Shown here: piece by piece, positions 39,169 through 49,862 of the stretch
How the letters are laid out: the number at the start of each line of letters is the position of its first letter
How positions within the stretch are numbered: the stretch's first letter is position 1
DNA from: Acidobacteriota bacterium
GTDB taxonomy: Bacteria; Acidobacteriota; Blastocatellia; Pyrinomonadales; Pyrinomonadaceae
NCBI GenBank assembly: GCA_019242475.1
Contig: JAFAVK010000017.1
Location: 31,834-95,833, forward strand
Length of the DNA stretch: 64,000 nt
Reading direction: 5' to 3'
Translations under genes and position numbers: made by a program
Notes under the pieces: generated by a model
What the model was told of the DNA's origin: nothing
The model's input: the letters and a program-made list of their open reading frames with translations, nothing else
Databases searched by the model: none

Positions 39169-39681
39169 ATGAGAAACAGAATCTTTCGCCGCGCCCAAGC
39201 GCGTGCAGTCGCTTTGAGTTTGGCCGCCGCGCTGGTTGTCCTGCTCTCGGCCGGGGCCGCGCGTGCGGCGACGTGGAAGGGGTTGGAGCCTTTCGTCTCG
39301 AACCGTGCGGACGTGGAGCGCGTGCTCGGCGCGCCGGCGGCCGACCGCTTCAACGAGGAGGGGACGCTGGAGTTCCCGGTCGCGGGCGGGCGCGTCACGG
39401 TCTTCTTCGTCACGCCGAAGTTCGTCGCCTCGAAGAGGCTGCCGCAGCACTACGAGGGCACGGTCTTGCAGATCGTCCTCCAGCACGACCGCGCGCAGGA
39501 CACGCCCGAGTCGATGAACCTCGTCACCAACAAAGCCTTCCGGCGCGAGGCGAAGGGCAGCGTCGAGAAGTACAGCGACGACAAGGACGGCCTCTTCTAC
39601 ACCTTCGTCGAGAGCCACCTCAAGACCACGCGCTACGCCTACTCGATGGATCGCCTCGCGCGCATTCAGAGAGGAAAATAG
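39169..39681 (+). CDS. Secreted hypothetical protein
   Basis: 170 residues. It has a signal peptide (about 1-33, AVALSLAAALVVLLSAGAARAAT). The mature part TWKGLEPFVSNRADVERVLGAPAADRFNEEGTLEFPVAGGRVTVFFVTPKF looks like a compact beta-rich fold similar to small BamE/SmpA-like secreted domains (the pattern DVERVLGAP), but I cannot assign a family. The start at 39169 gives the signal peptide; the ORF upstream is hairpin sequence. Its stop codon overlaps the left arm of heptad hairpin G. Confidence 0.65.
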   Translation: MRNRIFRRAQARAVALSLAAALVVLLSAGAARAATWKGLEPFVSNRADVERVLGAPAADRFNEEGTLEFPVAGGRVTVFFVTPKFVASKRLPQHYEGTVLQIVLQHDRAQDTPESMNLVTNKAFRREAKGSVEKYSDDKDGLFYTFVESHLKTTRYAYSMDRLARIQRGK

Positions 39682-39743
39682 AGGTCGGAGGTCAGAGGTT
39701 AGTTAGAAGATGCTTTTCAACTGACCTCCGACCTCTGACCTCT
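39680..39743. repeat. Heptad hairpin element G (AGGTCRG words)
   Basis: Arms 39680-39702 and 39721-39743 pair over 23 nt with three mismatches and extend inward imperfectly to about 31 nt. The words are AGGTCGG/AGGTCAG/AGGTTAG. It starts on the last two bases of the upstream stop codon and ends 7 nt before the nurA-like ATG, leaving no room for a ribosome-binding site. Confidence 0.8.
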
Positions 39744-39750
39744 GCCGCCA

Positions 39751-40968
39751 ATGCTGTACCGCACACACGTCATCAGCGCGCTGGAGAAGACGCGCGAGGA
39801 CTTCGCGAGGTTCGAGCGCTCGCTGCGGGGCGAGGTGGGCGAGCTGGCGGCGCGCCTGCTCGCGCTCGCGGGGCGGACGGGCGAGGAGGTGCGGCGCGAG
39901 TCGGGCGCCGTCCCGCAGCGCCTGACCTACCCCTCGGACGAGTTGGACGGAGCGGGCGCGGCCGTCCTGCCTTTCCGCGAGGCGTGGCGCTCGCACGAGG
40001 AGGCGCGGCGGTGGGCGCTTGAGGCGTTGCGCAATCGTGTGACCTTCGCCGCCGACGGCAGCCAAATCTTCCCCGGCCGCGAGGCGAGCCTCCCCGTCGC
40101 CGCCGTCCAGGTCGCCTCCTTCGAGAACCCGCACACGCCCGAGGGGCGCTACACGAAGGACGTGCACTTCGAGGTCATCCCGCCCGACCGCCTGCGCGAG
40201 GGCGAGCGCACCTTCGAGAGCCCCGAGCAGGTCGTCGGCCTCATCCGCTTCGAGCTTGAAGCACGAGCGGTCTGTGAGTTCATGCGGCGGCAGCGCGGCT
40301 GGCGCGCGCACACCCGGCGCGTGCCCGTCGCCTTCTTCGACAACACGCTCCTCATCTCCTCTCGCCGAAAGAACACGGAGATACTCTTCTCAAAGCGTTA
40401 CGCCGCCGCGCTCGCCGAGTTGCTCCTGACCTCGCGCGAAACGGGGGTGCCCGTCGTCGGCTACGTGGATCACTCTTACGCGCCCGACCTGCGCGACTTG
40501 CTCGAAGCCTTCTACAAAGACCTGCCCGAGTCGAACGCCTACGACGCGCAGATACTCCGCGCGCGCGTGCGCGGGACTGCCGCGCCCCCGCTCGCCAAGT
40601 GGGGCGACCGCACCGTCTTCTTCCACTGCCAGCGCCCGAACCTCGCCGAAGTCTTCTTCGACGAAGGGGGCGCGCCGCTCGTCGGCTTCGTCTATCTCCA
40701 GACCACCTCGGACGGCCACCCGGCGCGGCTCGACATCCCCGCGTGGGTGCACGAGGCGGGGCTGATCGAGGAGGTCGCGGACGCCGTGCGCGCCGAGTGC
40801 GTCGTCGGCAACGGCTACCCCTACGCCATCGAGGCCGCCGACCAGGCCGCGCTGATGACGGGGCGCGACCGCGAGCAGTTCCTCCGCGTCGTCCAGGACT
40901 TTGCCGCCGAACACCGGCTCGACTTCCACGTCTCGCACAAGGCCCTCAGCAAAGGCCGCCGCCGTTGA
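39751..40968 (+). CDS. NurA-domain nuclease
   Basis: 405 residues. The NurA signature is visible: FAADGSQIFPGREASLPVAAVQ near residue 98 (catalytic Asp in ADGSQ), VVGYVDHSYAPDLRDLLEAF near 230, and the C-terminal NGYPYAIEAADQAALMTGRDREQFLRVVQDFAAEHRLDFHVSHKALSKGRRR. NurA family proteins are 5'-3' exo/endonucleases that work with the hexameric HerA ATPase in DNA end resection. HerA is not in the window, but a HAS-barrel-like protein is two genes downstream. The preceding heptad hairpin ends 7 nt before the start. Confidence 0.85.
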   Translation: MLYRTHVISALEKTREDFARFERSLRGEVGELAARLLALAGRTGEEVRRESGAVPQRLTYPSDELDGAGAAVLPFREAWRSHEEARRWALEALRNRVTFAADGSQIFPGREASLPVAAVQVASFENPHTPEGRYTKDVHFEVIPPDRLREGERTFESPEQVVGLIRFELEARAVCEFMRRQRGWRAHTRRVPVAFFDNTLLISSRRKNTEILFSKRYAAALAELLLTSRETGVPVVGYVDHSYAPDLRDLLEAFYKDLPESNAYDAQILRARVRGTAAPPLAKWGDRTVFFHCQRPNLAEVFFDEGGAPLVGFVYLQTTSDGHPARLDIPAWVHEAGLIEEVADAVRAECVVGNGYPYAIEAADQAALMTGRDREQFLRVVQDFAAEHRLDFHVSHKALSKGRRR

Positions 40969-41043
40969 GCGCCGGGCCGAAATCTGTCATCATCCACCGG
41001 CTACCGGCGAAAAGGCTTCCAAGGCTCCCCGACGATAAAACTT

Positions 41044-41634
41044 ATGAAGGGCCTTTCGGACGAAAGCCACGGCGACCCCGAAGGCCGCGAAGCACCTTCC
41101 GCCAGGGAAGAGACTTCCGGCAAGGCGACCCGCGTGTGCGACGCGTGCGGCGCGCGCGCGCGGCGCGAGGCGGCGAGGTTCTGCGCGACGTGCGGGCACG
41201 CGCTGGGCGGCGGTTACTTCCCGACCGATTCGCTGCGCGCCTCTTACCGCTTCGAGAGCGCGCCCGTCTCACACAGCTTGGAGGCGTCGCGCGGGCCGTT
41301 CGTGAAGCACGCGCGCCGGGGCGCCTACGCGCGTCGGCCGCCGGCGCGCGCCGGGAGGGAGTTTATGCCACGCAGGAGCGAGAGCGGCCCGGCGGCGTTG
41401 GCGATGGCGTTTGTGACCTACGCGCTGGTGCCGTACCTCGGGATACTCTTCTGCCCGGGCGCACTCCTCTTCGGGGGCGTCGGACTCGTCCGCGCCTGGC
41501 GCGCGCCGCGGCCGGGACACGCGCGCGCCGCGGCCCTGAGCCTCGTCCTCGGCCTCGTCGTGCTCTGCGCGCAGCTCCTCCTCTGGTGGATTCTCTACAA
41601 GGTGCCCGAGTGGGCGCGCCAGTCTCCCTTCTAG
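41044..41634 (+). CDS. Zinc-ribbon membrane protein
   Basis: 196 residues. A zinc ribbon at about residues 32-54 (CDACGARARREAARFCATCG, a CxxC-x12-CxxC pattern) is followed by a basic linker and two hydrophobic helices (ALAMAFVTYALVPYLGILFCPGALLFGGVGLV and AAALSLVLGLVVLCAQLLLWWILY). The topology resembles DUF4190-type proteins. The function is unknown. It stands between the NurA-like gene and the HAS-barrel-like gene, 4 nt before the latter, so the three are probably co-transcribed. Confidence 0.75.
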   Translation: MKGLSDESHGDPEGREAPSAREETSGKATRVCDACGARARREAARFCATCGHALGGGYFPTDSLRASYRFESAPVSHSLEASRGPFVKHARRGAYARRPPARAGREFMPRRSESGPAALAMAFVTYALVPYLGILFCPGALLFGGVGLVRAWRAPRPGHARAAALSLVLGLVVLCAQLLLWWILYKVPEWARQSPF

Positions 41635-41638
41635 ACCG

Positions 41639-42244
41639 ATGACCAGGATTGCCAAGATCGTCAGTTCGAACTCGCACGTGGACTACGTGGCGCGCGTGAT
41701 CGACGAGCTGGACGCGGACGCGCCGCCCGCGCCGGAGGAGTACGGGTTCGCGCAGTTCGTGCGGATGCCCGTGACCGAAGGGGAAGAGGTCGTCGGCGTC
41801 GTCTACGACACGCAGCTCGCCAACCCGGACTACGGGAGCTTCGGGCCGCGCCTCTCGTCGCACGCCGACCTCAAGGTCTTGAGCCCCGACTTCCTGCACG
41901 AGCAGGGCGTGCTGCTCGGCGTCCTTCTCCTGGGTTGGCGAGTGCAGGAAGAGCAAAAGTGGGTCGCACGGCACGGCGTGCCGCGCAGGGTCGTCCCCGT
42001 CGGGCAGGAGGTCTTCTCGCTGCCGGACGCGGAGGTCTTCGAGTTCCACAGGGGCGCGGGCGGCGCCGTGCAGCTCCACTACTTCTCGCAGGCGCTCGCG
42101 CACGCCGGGGCGTTCGCCGTCCCGCTCGTCGAGGCGGTCATCTCTCAGCTCGAACCGGCCTGCGAGCCGGCCGAGCGGCAGCGGCTCTGTGTGCTGAAAA
42201 AGTCACTGGTTTGGCAACGTACTCTCGGCCAGTTGCGTCTTTAA
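41639..42244 (+). CDS. HAS-barrel-like protein, NurA/HerA associated
   Basis: 201 residues. The N-terminal half, RIAKIVSSNSHVDYVARVIDEL...YGFAQFVRMPVTEGEEVVGVVYDTQLANPDYGSFGPRL, has the look of the HAS-barrel that caps HerA-family ATPases. No P-loop is present, so it is a stand-alone barrel rather than the ATPase. The C-terminal half is helical. Gene order with a NurA-like nuclease supports a link to HerA-NurA DNA processing. This assignment rests on pattern recall and context and is moderately secure. It starts 4 nt after the zinc-ribbon gene. Confidence 0.6.
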   Translation: MTRIAKIVSSNSHVDYVARVIDELDADAPPAPEEYGFAQFVRMPVTEGEEVVGVVYDTQLANPDYGSFGPRLSSHADLKVLSPDFLHEQGVLLGVLLLGWRVQEEQKWVARHGVPRRVVPVGQEVFSLPDAEVFEFHRGAGGAVQLHYFSQALAHAGAFAVPLVEAVISQLEPACEPAERQRLCVLKKSLVWQRTLGQLRL

Positions 42245-42287
42245 AGAGCACAGAAAGTTTCTCGCCTCTCGAAAGGAAAGCCCGAAA

Positions 42288-42953
42288 ATGAAGTTCGCAA
42301 GTAAGTCCCTGTCGCTCCTGCTGCTCGCGGCCGCCGTGTCGCCGGGCGCCGCCTTCGCGCAGCGCACGCGCCAGGTGGGCGACGCGCCCAGGCCCGTGCC
42401 GCCGCCTCAACAGCAGCAGCAGACGGCAGCCGACCCGGCCGACGGCCAGAAGACCCCGAAGGTCTCGGCGCCGGCGCCGCCCGCGCCGCCGAAGGTCATC
42501 CCCGCGAAGTACATGGGCGGGTTCGCCGGCTACCGGAAGAAGCAGGAGGGCATGCTCAACTTCGACGACCGCAACCAGCGCCTCGTCTTCCGCGACAAGA
42601 ACGAGAAGGAGGTCATCTCGATCTCCTACGACGCCGTGATGGTCGCCTTCGCCGACAGCGAGACGCGCCGCCTGATGGGGAACGGCACGCAGTCGGTCGT
42701 GCTCGGCGCCGGCGGCATCCTCGCCCTCCCCGGCCTCCTCTTCAAGAAGAAGTTCGAGTACCTGACCATCCAGTTCGAAGACCCCGAGAGCTACCTCAAG
42801 GGCGTGACGCAGTTCAAGCTCAAGGACAAGGAGATCATCGACTCGGTGGCCTACGCCCTCGCGCAGCGCGCCGGCCTCGTCCAGCAGGGCCAAATCTACA
42901 CCCGCCGCCGCACGATGGAGCCAGCCTCCGCCGAGAAGACCTCCAACCCTTAA
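42288..42953 (+). CDS. Secreted hypothetical protein with PH-like core
   Basis: 221 residues. The signal peptide is MKFASKSLSLLLLAAAVSPGAAFAQ. A Pro/Gln-rich linker (about 35-70) leads to a beta-rich domain (GMLNFDDRNQRLVFRDKNEKEVISISYDAVMVAF) that resembles a bacterial pleckstrin-homology-like strand pattern, with a hydrophobic VVLGAGGILALPGLLF in the middle. No family name is assigned. GAAAGGAAAG precedes the ATG. A terminator follows 30 nt downstream. Confidence 0.65.
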   Translation: MKFASKSLSLLLLAAAVSPGAAFAQRTRQVGDAPRPVPPPQQQQQTAADPADGQKTPKVSAPAPPAPPKVIPAKYMGGFAGYRKKQEGMLNFDDRNQRLVFRDKNEKEVISISYDAVMVAFADSETRRLMGNGTQSVVLGAGGILALPGLLFKKKFEYLTIQFEDPESYLKGVTQFKLKDKEIIDSVAYALAQRAGLVQQGQIYTRRRTMEPASAEKTSNP

Positions 42954-42984
42954 GCGCGCCCGCAAACCCGCCCGCTGGCGTGAG

Positions 42985-43015
42985 GGGGCCGCCGGTCGCG
43001 TTGACCGGCGGCCCC
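42985..43015 (+). terminator. Hairpin terminator
   Basis: 13-bp perfect GC-rich stem (42985-42997 with 43003-43015, loop GCGTT), followed by TAAAAATTTAATT. It has no classical U-run, but the position and strength fit a terminator. Confidence 0.7.
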
Positions 43016-43184
43016 TAAAAATTTAATTGACAGGGAGCGGCGGTGGGGTTACTGTGCGCGGGCATTTCCAACCGATGTTCGCTGGCGATGGCCTAAGAAA
43101 AATCGTCACCCTCATCCACCACCGCCCGAAATATTCGTCCCCGTTCTCATATCAGTTCGGAACACGAAAAAGGAGCTGCCCCCG

Positions 43185-45188
43185 ATGAGAATCCTTATCA
43201 CCTTCGCGCTGACCCTCTGCTGCGCCTGCGCCGCCTTCGCGCAGGCGACTCCGAACAGCAACGCCACCCAACTCGCGCCCCCGAAGATCGTCGGCAACGT
43301 CAACAACAACGTGAGCGCCCAGGCGGTGCTCATCCCGCGCGTGGACGCCCGCCGCATCTTCGGCAAGGAGATCGCCGAGAACTACGCCGTCGTCGAGGTC
43401 AACATCAGTAACAAGAACCCCGACGCCGCCCTCCTCATCCACGGCATCTTCATCGACTACAGCAAGTGGCCGCTGAGCGGCATGTCGAAGAACGACCTGC
43501 TCAACCTCGACAAGCCGGACGGGCCTTTCGTCGAGTACCAGAGCGCGACGCGCCCGAGTCAGGTCGCGAGCGAGGAGTACCGCGTGGTGCGCGGCCAACT
43601 GCTCGACGCACAGTCGTGGACGAGGAGGAACTTGGCGATCCGCCTGCTCACGCTCGCCGGGAGCCTCGCGAGCGCGTACACGTTCTCCATCGGCGAGCGG
43701 GGAATCAAGCAGGGCATCACCGCGGCGACCGGCGTCGGCATCCCCGGCGTCGCCACGGCTTGGCCCGACTCGACCATCGAACAACTCAACCGCGTGAGCG
43801 ACTTCGGCTACCGCGCCAACCGCGTCGTGCCGAAGCAGGCCGCGGAGGTCATCGTCTGCTTCTTCCCCATCGACCGCTTCCTGTCGCCGGGCTTCCGCAG
43901 GATATTCCTGAATATGCCCGCGCTCTTCTTCGCGCCGCTCCAGATAATCGCGGACAATAAGATGAGCGGCCTGGCCTCCTCGGCCCTCGGGCTCCCGTCC
44001 TCCAAGGTGAGTGAGCTGCGGGGAAAACTCCCGTGCTTCCTCAAAATCGTCAGGTACGCCGAGCCCGACAACAAAGAGCCTTCCCTGCTCGAACAGATTG
44101 ACTACAGGTCAACCAGGATGTGCCTGGACAGCTTCGGAATCGTCGTGGAGGGGAAGGACGCGTCCAGCTTTAAGGTCACCGATCTGGAAGAAGAAAAATT
44201 CAAGGACTTCCGGACGCTCTTCTACATCAAGGAGGCGAGCCTCAACAGGGTGACCGTCACCATCGACGGCGTGCTCACGGTCGAGGTCTCCTCCATCGCG
44301 CCGCAGGTGCACGGCGTGGAGTTCGACGAGGTCGAGAACTGCGGCGCCCCCGGCGCGGAGTGCTTCTGGTCGTCCTCGGTCGCGGGCGGCGTCCGCACCG
44401 GCAAGATCGTCGGCTCGTTCCTCTCCGGCGCGAAGGTCGTCATCCCCGAGAAGGAGGCCAAGGCCCTCGGCATCGAGGAGGTGAAGGTGGTGCAGGAGGG
44501 CTCGACCGACAGCGAGCTGCACTTCTCCTTCAAGCTGACGAAGGGCGTCCCCACGGGGTCGAGCTTCGACATCGAGGCGACCAAGCCGAAGCCGGGGACG
44601 AACGACACGCTGGATAGCAACGTCTTCACGGTCGCGCCCTCTTTCACGCCGGGCACGCCCCAACTCGACGACGTGAAGCTGGAGGGCGATAAGGTGGTCG
44701 TCACCGGCGCCGGCTTCATCGACGCCCCCGCGCCCAACCCGCTCACCGTCAACCTCCTCGCGCCGGATCAGACGGTGAAGGCTCCCGCGCACCTGAGCGT
44801 CACGAACGAGAAGATCACCTTCGACGTGCCGACGGGCGCGGGCTGCTGGCAGGTTCTGATAAAGGCCGGCGGGCGCGACGCCGTGAAGCTGCACAACGAC
44901 CGGTTCGCCGTCCTCCCGACTCCGACGCTCACGAGCGCCACGCGCGGCGTCGGCAAGATCGTCGTGGTGGGCACCGACCTCGTTGACACGGACGGCTGCT
45001 CAGGGAAGTCCCTGCGCTTCCGCTTCATCAGCGCCGACAAGGGCACCGTCGAACTTGCGGGGACGCCCTCGGCGGACGGGAAGAAGGTGGAGCTGAAGCT
45101 CCAAGAGAAGCTTCAGGACGGGGCGTGGAAGGTCAGGATTCTGCTCGGCAAAGACGAAGTCGCCGGCCAGGAGAAAGACCTGCAATAG
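43185..45188 (+). CDS. Large secreted protein with C-terminal immunoglobulin-like repeats
   Basis: 667 residues. The signal peptide is MRILITFALTLCCACAAFAQ. The first 330 residues form an unrecognised domain with a short hydrophobic segment (LAGSLASAYTFSIGERGIKQGITAATGVGIPGVA). From about residue 345 there are beta-rich modules with IPT/TIG-like features (PQLDDVKLEGDKVVVTGAGFIDAPAPNPLTVNLLAPDQ and PTLTSATRGVGKIVVVGTDLVDTDGCSGKSLRFRF). It could be a cell-surface or adhesion protein. GGAG lies upstream of the ATG. It converges with the DUF4087 gene. Confidence 0.65.
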   Translation: MRILITFALTLCCACAAFAQATPNSNATQLAPPKIVGNVNNNVSAQAVLIPRVDARRIFGKEIAENYAVVEVNISNKNPDAALLIHGIFIDYSKWPLSGMSKNDLLNLDKPDGPFVEYQSATRPSQVASEEYRVVRGQLLDAQSWTRRNLAIRLLTLAGSLASAYTFSIGERGIKQGITAATGVGIPGVATAWPDSTIEQLNRVSDFGYRANRVVPKQAAEVIVCFFPIDRFLSPGFRRIFLNMPALFFAPLQIIADNKMSGLASSALGLPSSKVSELRGKLPCFLKIVRYAEPDNKEPSLLEQIDYRSTRMCLDSFGIVVEGKDASSFKVTDLEEEKFKDFRTLFYIKEASLNRVTVTIDGVLTVEVSSIAPQVHGVEFDEVENCGAPGAECFWSSSVAGGVRTGKIVGSFLSGAKVVIPEKEAKALGIEEVKVVQEGSTDSELHFSFKLTKGVPTGSSFDIEATKPKPGTNDTLDSNVFTVAPSFTPGTPQLDDVKLEGDKVVVTGAGFIDAPAPNPLTVNLLAPDQTVKAPAHLSVTNEKITFDVPTGAGCWQVLIKAGGRDAVKLHNDRFAVLPTPTLTSATRGVGKIVVVGTDLVDTDGCSGKSLRFRFISADKGTVELAGTPSADGKKVELKLQEKLQDGAWKVRILLGKDEVAGQEKDLQ

Positions 45189-45231
45189 CGACGCGCGACG
45201 GGTAAGGCGGCGCGCGGGCTTCGAGACTCTC

Positions 45232-45630
45232 TCACTTGAAGCCCCAGCGCTTTAAAGCCTTGTCGCGGCGGCAGGCGGAGAGCGGGCGGGCGCGGGCGCT
45301 TTTAATCTCAAGCACGTAGTGAGACTCGCGGTTCACCTCGACGGTCATGCAGGCGCAGCCGTAGCCGTGGTGGCCGTTGGTCTCGACCCACTGTTTCGGG
45401 CCGAAGTCGGGCCAGTCGCCTTCGGCCTGGTGGCCGCCCTGCACCGCGATGACCCACTCGCCTTCGCGGTCGTGCAGAGAGGCGTTGGCGGGCGTCGGGT
45501 TGTCGAACCAGCCGCAACGCGTCTCGGCCGCGGGGGCGGGCGCGCCCGCCGCCTTCGGCCGCGGCGTGAGCGACACGACGGCGAACAGAAGGAAGCCGAC
45601 GAACAACAGTCGAAGAGTAGTGACCCTCAT
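45232..45630 (-). CDS. DUF4087-type secreted protein
   Basis: 132 residues. The signal peptide is MRVTTLRLLFVGFLLFAVVSLTPRPKAAGA. The mature part RCGWFDNPTPANASLHDREGEWVIAVQGGHQAEGDWPDFGPKQWVETNGHHGYGCACMTVEV, with conserved Cys residues and aromatic pairs, matches my recall of the DUF4087 family, which has no known function. The start at 45630 is chosen because GGAGGGAG precedes it by six bases; an ATG at 45636 and a longer frame at 45693 are less well placed. Confidence 0.75.
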   Translation of the reverse strand: MRVTTLRLLFVGFLLFAVVSLTPRPKAAGAPAPAAETRCGWFDNPTPANASLHDREGEWVIAVQGGHQAEGDWPDFGPKQWVETNGHHGYGCACMTVEVNRESHYVLEIKSARARPLSACRRDKALKRWGFK

Positions 45631-45738
45631 ACGCATCTCCCTCCAGCGTGGGTTCCGGGGCCGAATTCTTTCCGCCGGGTCGGTCTCGTGCAAAAGTATA
45701 ATGCCAGCCCTTCGCGGCGGAGTTCAATCGAATCCTTC

Positions 45739-46653
45739 CTATTCAATCTTCGCCTTCCTGCATCCGGGGAAGGGGAAGCGCAGCTCGACGCCGTAGAGGT
45801 TGTTGTCGGCCTGCACTTCGACGGCCGGCGTCTTCAGCTCCGCGTTGTCCCGACCCGTCTTCCTGATGAGTTGGTCGAGCCTGGGGCAGTTCTCGAACTC
45901 GCCGACGTAGGCATACATCCGGCCGTAGAAACTCCCCTTCTGGCCCTTCAGGACTTTGAGCGAGAAGTGCCCCTTCGCGTCGGTCTTCGGCGTGTACTTC
46001 CCCGGCGGCGCGTCGTAAATCTCGTAGACGCCGTGCTCGTCCGTCCGCGTCTCGAAGGTCTTGCCGCCGCCCCGGACGACGACCCTGAGCCCGGCCAGGT
46101 CGGGCGCGTCCGCCGTGAAGCATTCGAACGTACCCGAGATGCGCGTCCGGCCGCGCGCCTTGGCGAGGTTGTTCAGGTAGAGCAGATCGTCGCGCGCGCC
46201 CTCGACCGGCCTCGAACGCCCGCACGTCCCCGCGATCCAGAAGTCCGAGCCCTTGATCCGCTTGAGGTAGAAGAGGTAGGCGCGCCCGACGTCCTCCTTG
46301 TCGAAGGTGTAGATGCAGTCGGCGCCCCCGCCCTGCGCGAAGACCATCTCCTCCCCGGCCTTCACGCCGCCCTTGTAAACTCTCTCGACCAGCATCTTCG
46401 TCGAGAGGACGTGGCGCCAGTCGTTCAAATCCTCCGACGCGGCCACGCCGCCCGGCTGCCCCTCCTCTTTCGTTTCCTCCTTCGTCTTCCTCTCCTGCGA
46501 CACGGCCCTCGCGACGACGACCACGTCGGCCGACTCGTACGCGTCGAGCACGGTCTGCGTCCGCCCGCACGAGCAGCCGTAGCCCGCGGGCGCGCAGGCG
46601 AGGACGAACAAGAAGGCCGTCAGCAGCAGTGTCAGGGTCTTCCCGCGGGACAT
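45739..46653 (-). CDS. Secreted TIMP/netrin-like and carboxypeptidase-regulatory-like protein
   Basis: 304 residues. The signal peptide ends at APAGYG. The mature protein begins with CSCGRTQTVLDAYESADVVVVARAVS, the C-x-C start and OB-fold pattern seen in tissue-inhibitor-of-metalloproteinase-like bacterial proteins. A second domain (about 195-260, ISGTFECFTADAPDLAGLRVVVRGGGKTFETRTDEHGVYEIYDAPPGKYTPK) looks like a carboxypeptidase-regulatory beta sandwich. Start 46653 has GGAGGTG six bases upstream. The function is unknown; it may bind proteases or matrix. Confidence 0.7.
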   Translation of the reverse strand: MSRGKTLTLLLTAFLFVLACAPAGYGCSCGRTQTVLDAYESADVVVVARAVSQERKTKEETKEEGQPGGVAASEDLNDWRHVLSTKMLVERVYKGGVKAGEEMVFAQGGGADCIYTFDKEDVGRAYLFYLKRIKGSDFWIAGTCGRSRPVEGARDDLLYLNNLAKARGRTRISGTFECFTADAPDLAGLRVVVRGGGKTFETRTDEHGVYEIYDAPPGKYTPKTDAKGHFSLKVLKGQKGSFYGRMYAYVGEFENCPRLDQLIRKTGRDNAELKTPAVEVQADNNLYGVELRFPFPGCRKAKIE

Positions 46654-46703
46654 GAACGTCACCTCCGGCGGCAGTTTATACGAAGCCCGGTTCGTCCAGA
46701 CGG

Positions 46704-46740
46704 AAAAAGGGCGCGCCGGTCAGAGACACCCGGCGCGCCC
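46704..46740 (-). terminator. Intrinsic terminator after thiC
   Basis: On the minus strand a 12-13-bp GC-rich stem (46740-46728 with 46720-46709) is followed directly by TTTTT (plus-strand AAAAA at 46704-46708). It is 25 nt after the thiC stop. Confidence 0.85.
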
Positions 46741-46764
46741 CGAAAGTTCCGCGCGCCCCTCCCG

Positions 46765-48921
<2,157 letters not shown>

Positions 48922-49097
48922 TTTTAGACTCCATTCTCAATGACACGCGCGCAGCGTCCCGGCCGCCGTTCGTTCCGTGTGGAGCGAAGTTTACTCGCCG
49001 CGTCGCGGAATGACAAATTATTGAACGCCAGCGCACATTCTTGTCACCTCGCGCACATATAAGGGGGCAACTCGGAAAGCGAAAGGAGCAAACCTTG

Positions 49098-49469
49098 ATG
49101 AAGATTCGGTCAGCGGGCGGCGTGTCCGCCGGAGTGCTCGTGCTGCTGCTCGCGCTCGGCGCGGCGGGGTGCGGCGACAAGGACAAAGACAACACGAACA
49201 ACGCGAACGCGGCGCGCAACACGAACACGGCGCCGGCGACTCCGATGGCGACGCCGACGCCGGTCACGGTCTCGGAGGACAACGCCATCAAGAACAAGAC
49301 GGAGGCCGCGCTCACGAAGGCGGGCATCTCCGGCGTGACGGTCGAGGTCAAGGAGGGCGCCGTCACGCTCAAGGGCGACGTGCCCAAGGCGAAGTGGCAG
49401 GACGCGATGAAGGCCGCCAACGAGTCCGGCGCCAAGAAGGTCAATAACCAACTCAACGACAAGAAGTAG
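49098..49469 (+). CDS. BON-domain lipoprotein
   Basis: 123 residues. The signal peptide ends in the lipobox LGAAGC, so Cys is the lipidated first residue. An Asn/Thr/Ala-rich linker leads to a BON-type domain (EDNAIKNKTEAALTKAGISGVTVEVKEGAVTLKGDVPKAKWQDAMKAANESGAKKVNNQL). BON domains bind phospholipid or other envelope components. AAAGGAGC precedes ATG 49098. The LysM gene follows by 12 nt, so both are probably one operon. Confidence 0.82.
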   Translation: MKIRSAGGVSAGVLVLLLALGAAGCGDKDKDNTNNANAARNTNTAPATPMATPTPVTVSEDNAIKNKTEAALTKAGISGVTVEVKEGAVTLKGDVPKAKWQDAMKAANESGAKKVNNQLNDKK

Positions 49470-49481
49470 GAGGGCAGGACT

Positions 49482-49862
49482 ATGGCAGTCAGGGACAAGT
49501 ATCAATCGCTCATAGACCTCGCCAACCAGAGCGGCGTCTCCAACCTGCAAGTGTCTGAGGAAGGCGATGTGCTCCACGTCTCCGGCACCGCGCCGAGCGA
49601 GGAGGCGAAGCAGAAGCTCTGGGACGAGTACAACCGCCTCGACCCGGACATGCGCTCGGGCGACCTCGTCCTGAACATCGAGGCCGGCGGCGGCGAGGGC
49701 GGCGGGGAGACTTACACGGTCAAGCCGGGCGACTCGCTCTCGAAGATCGGCCAGCACCACGGGGTGGCCTGGAACGACATCTACGAGGCCAACAAGGACG
49801 TGATCGGCGACGACCCGGACAAGATTCGCCCGGGCCAGACGTTGCGCATCCCGAAGAAGTAG
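49482..49862 (+). CDS. BON-LysM protein, Kbp/YgaU-like
   Basis: 126 residues without signal peptide. The N-terminal half (QSGVSNLQVSEEGDVLHVSGTAPSEEAKQKLWDEYNRL) is BON-like. The C-terminal LysM domain is TYTVKPGDSLSKIGQHHGVAWNDIYEANKDVIGDDPDKIRPGQTLRIPKK. The same order and size are known from Escherichia coli Kbp (YgaU), a cytoplasmic potassium-binding protein. By analogy this could sense potassium, but that is inference. Its stop codon overlaps the left arm of heptad hairpin H. Confidence 0.85.
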   Translation: MAVRDKYQSLIDLANQSGVSNLQVSEEGDVLHVSGTAPSEEAKQKLWDEYNRLDPDMRSGDLVLNIEAGGGEGGGETYTVKPGDSLSKIGQHHGVAWNDIYEANKDVIGDDPDKIRPGQTLRIPKK

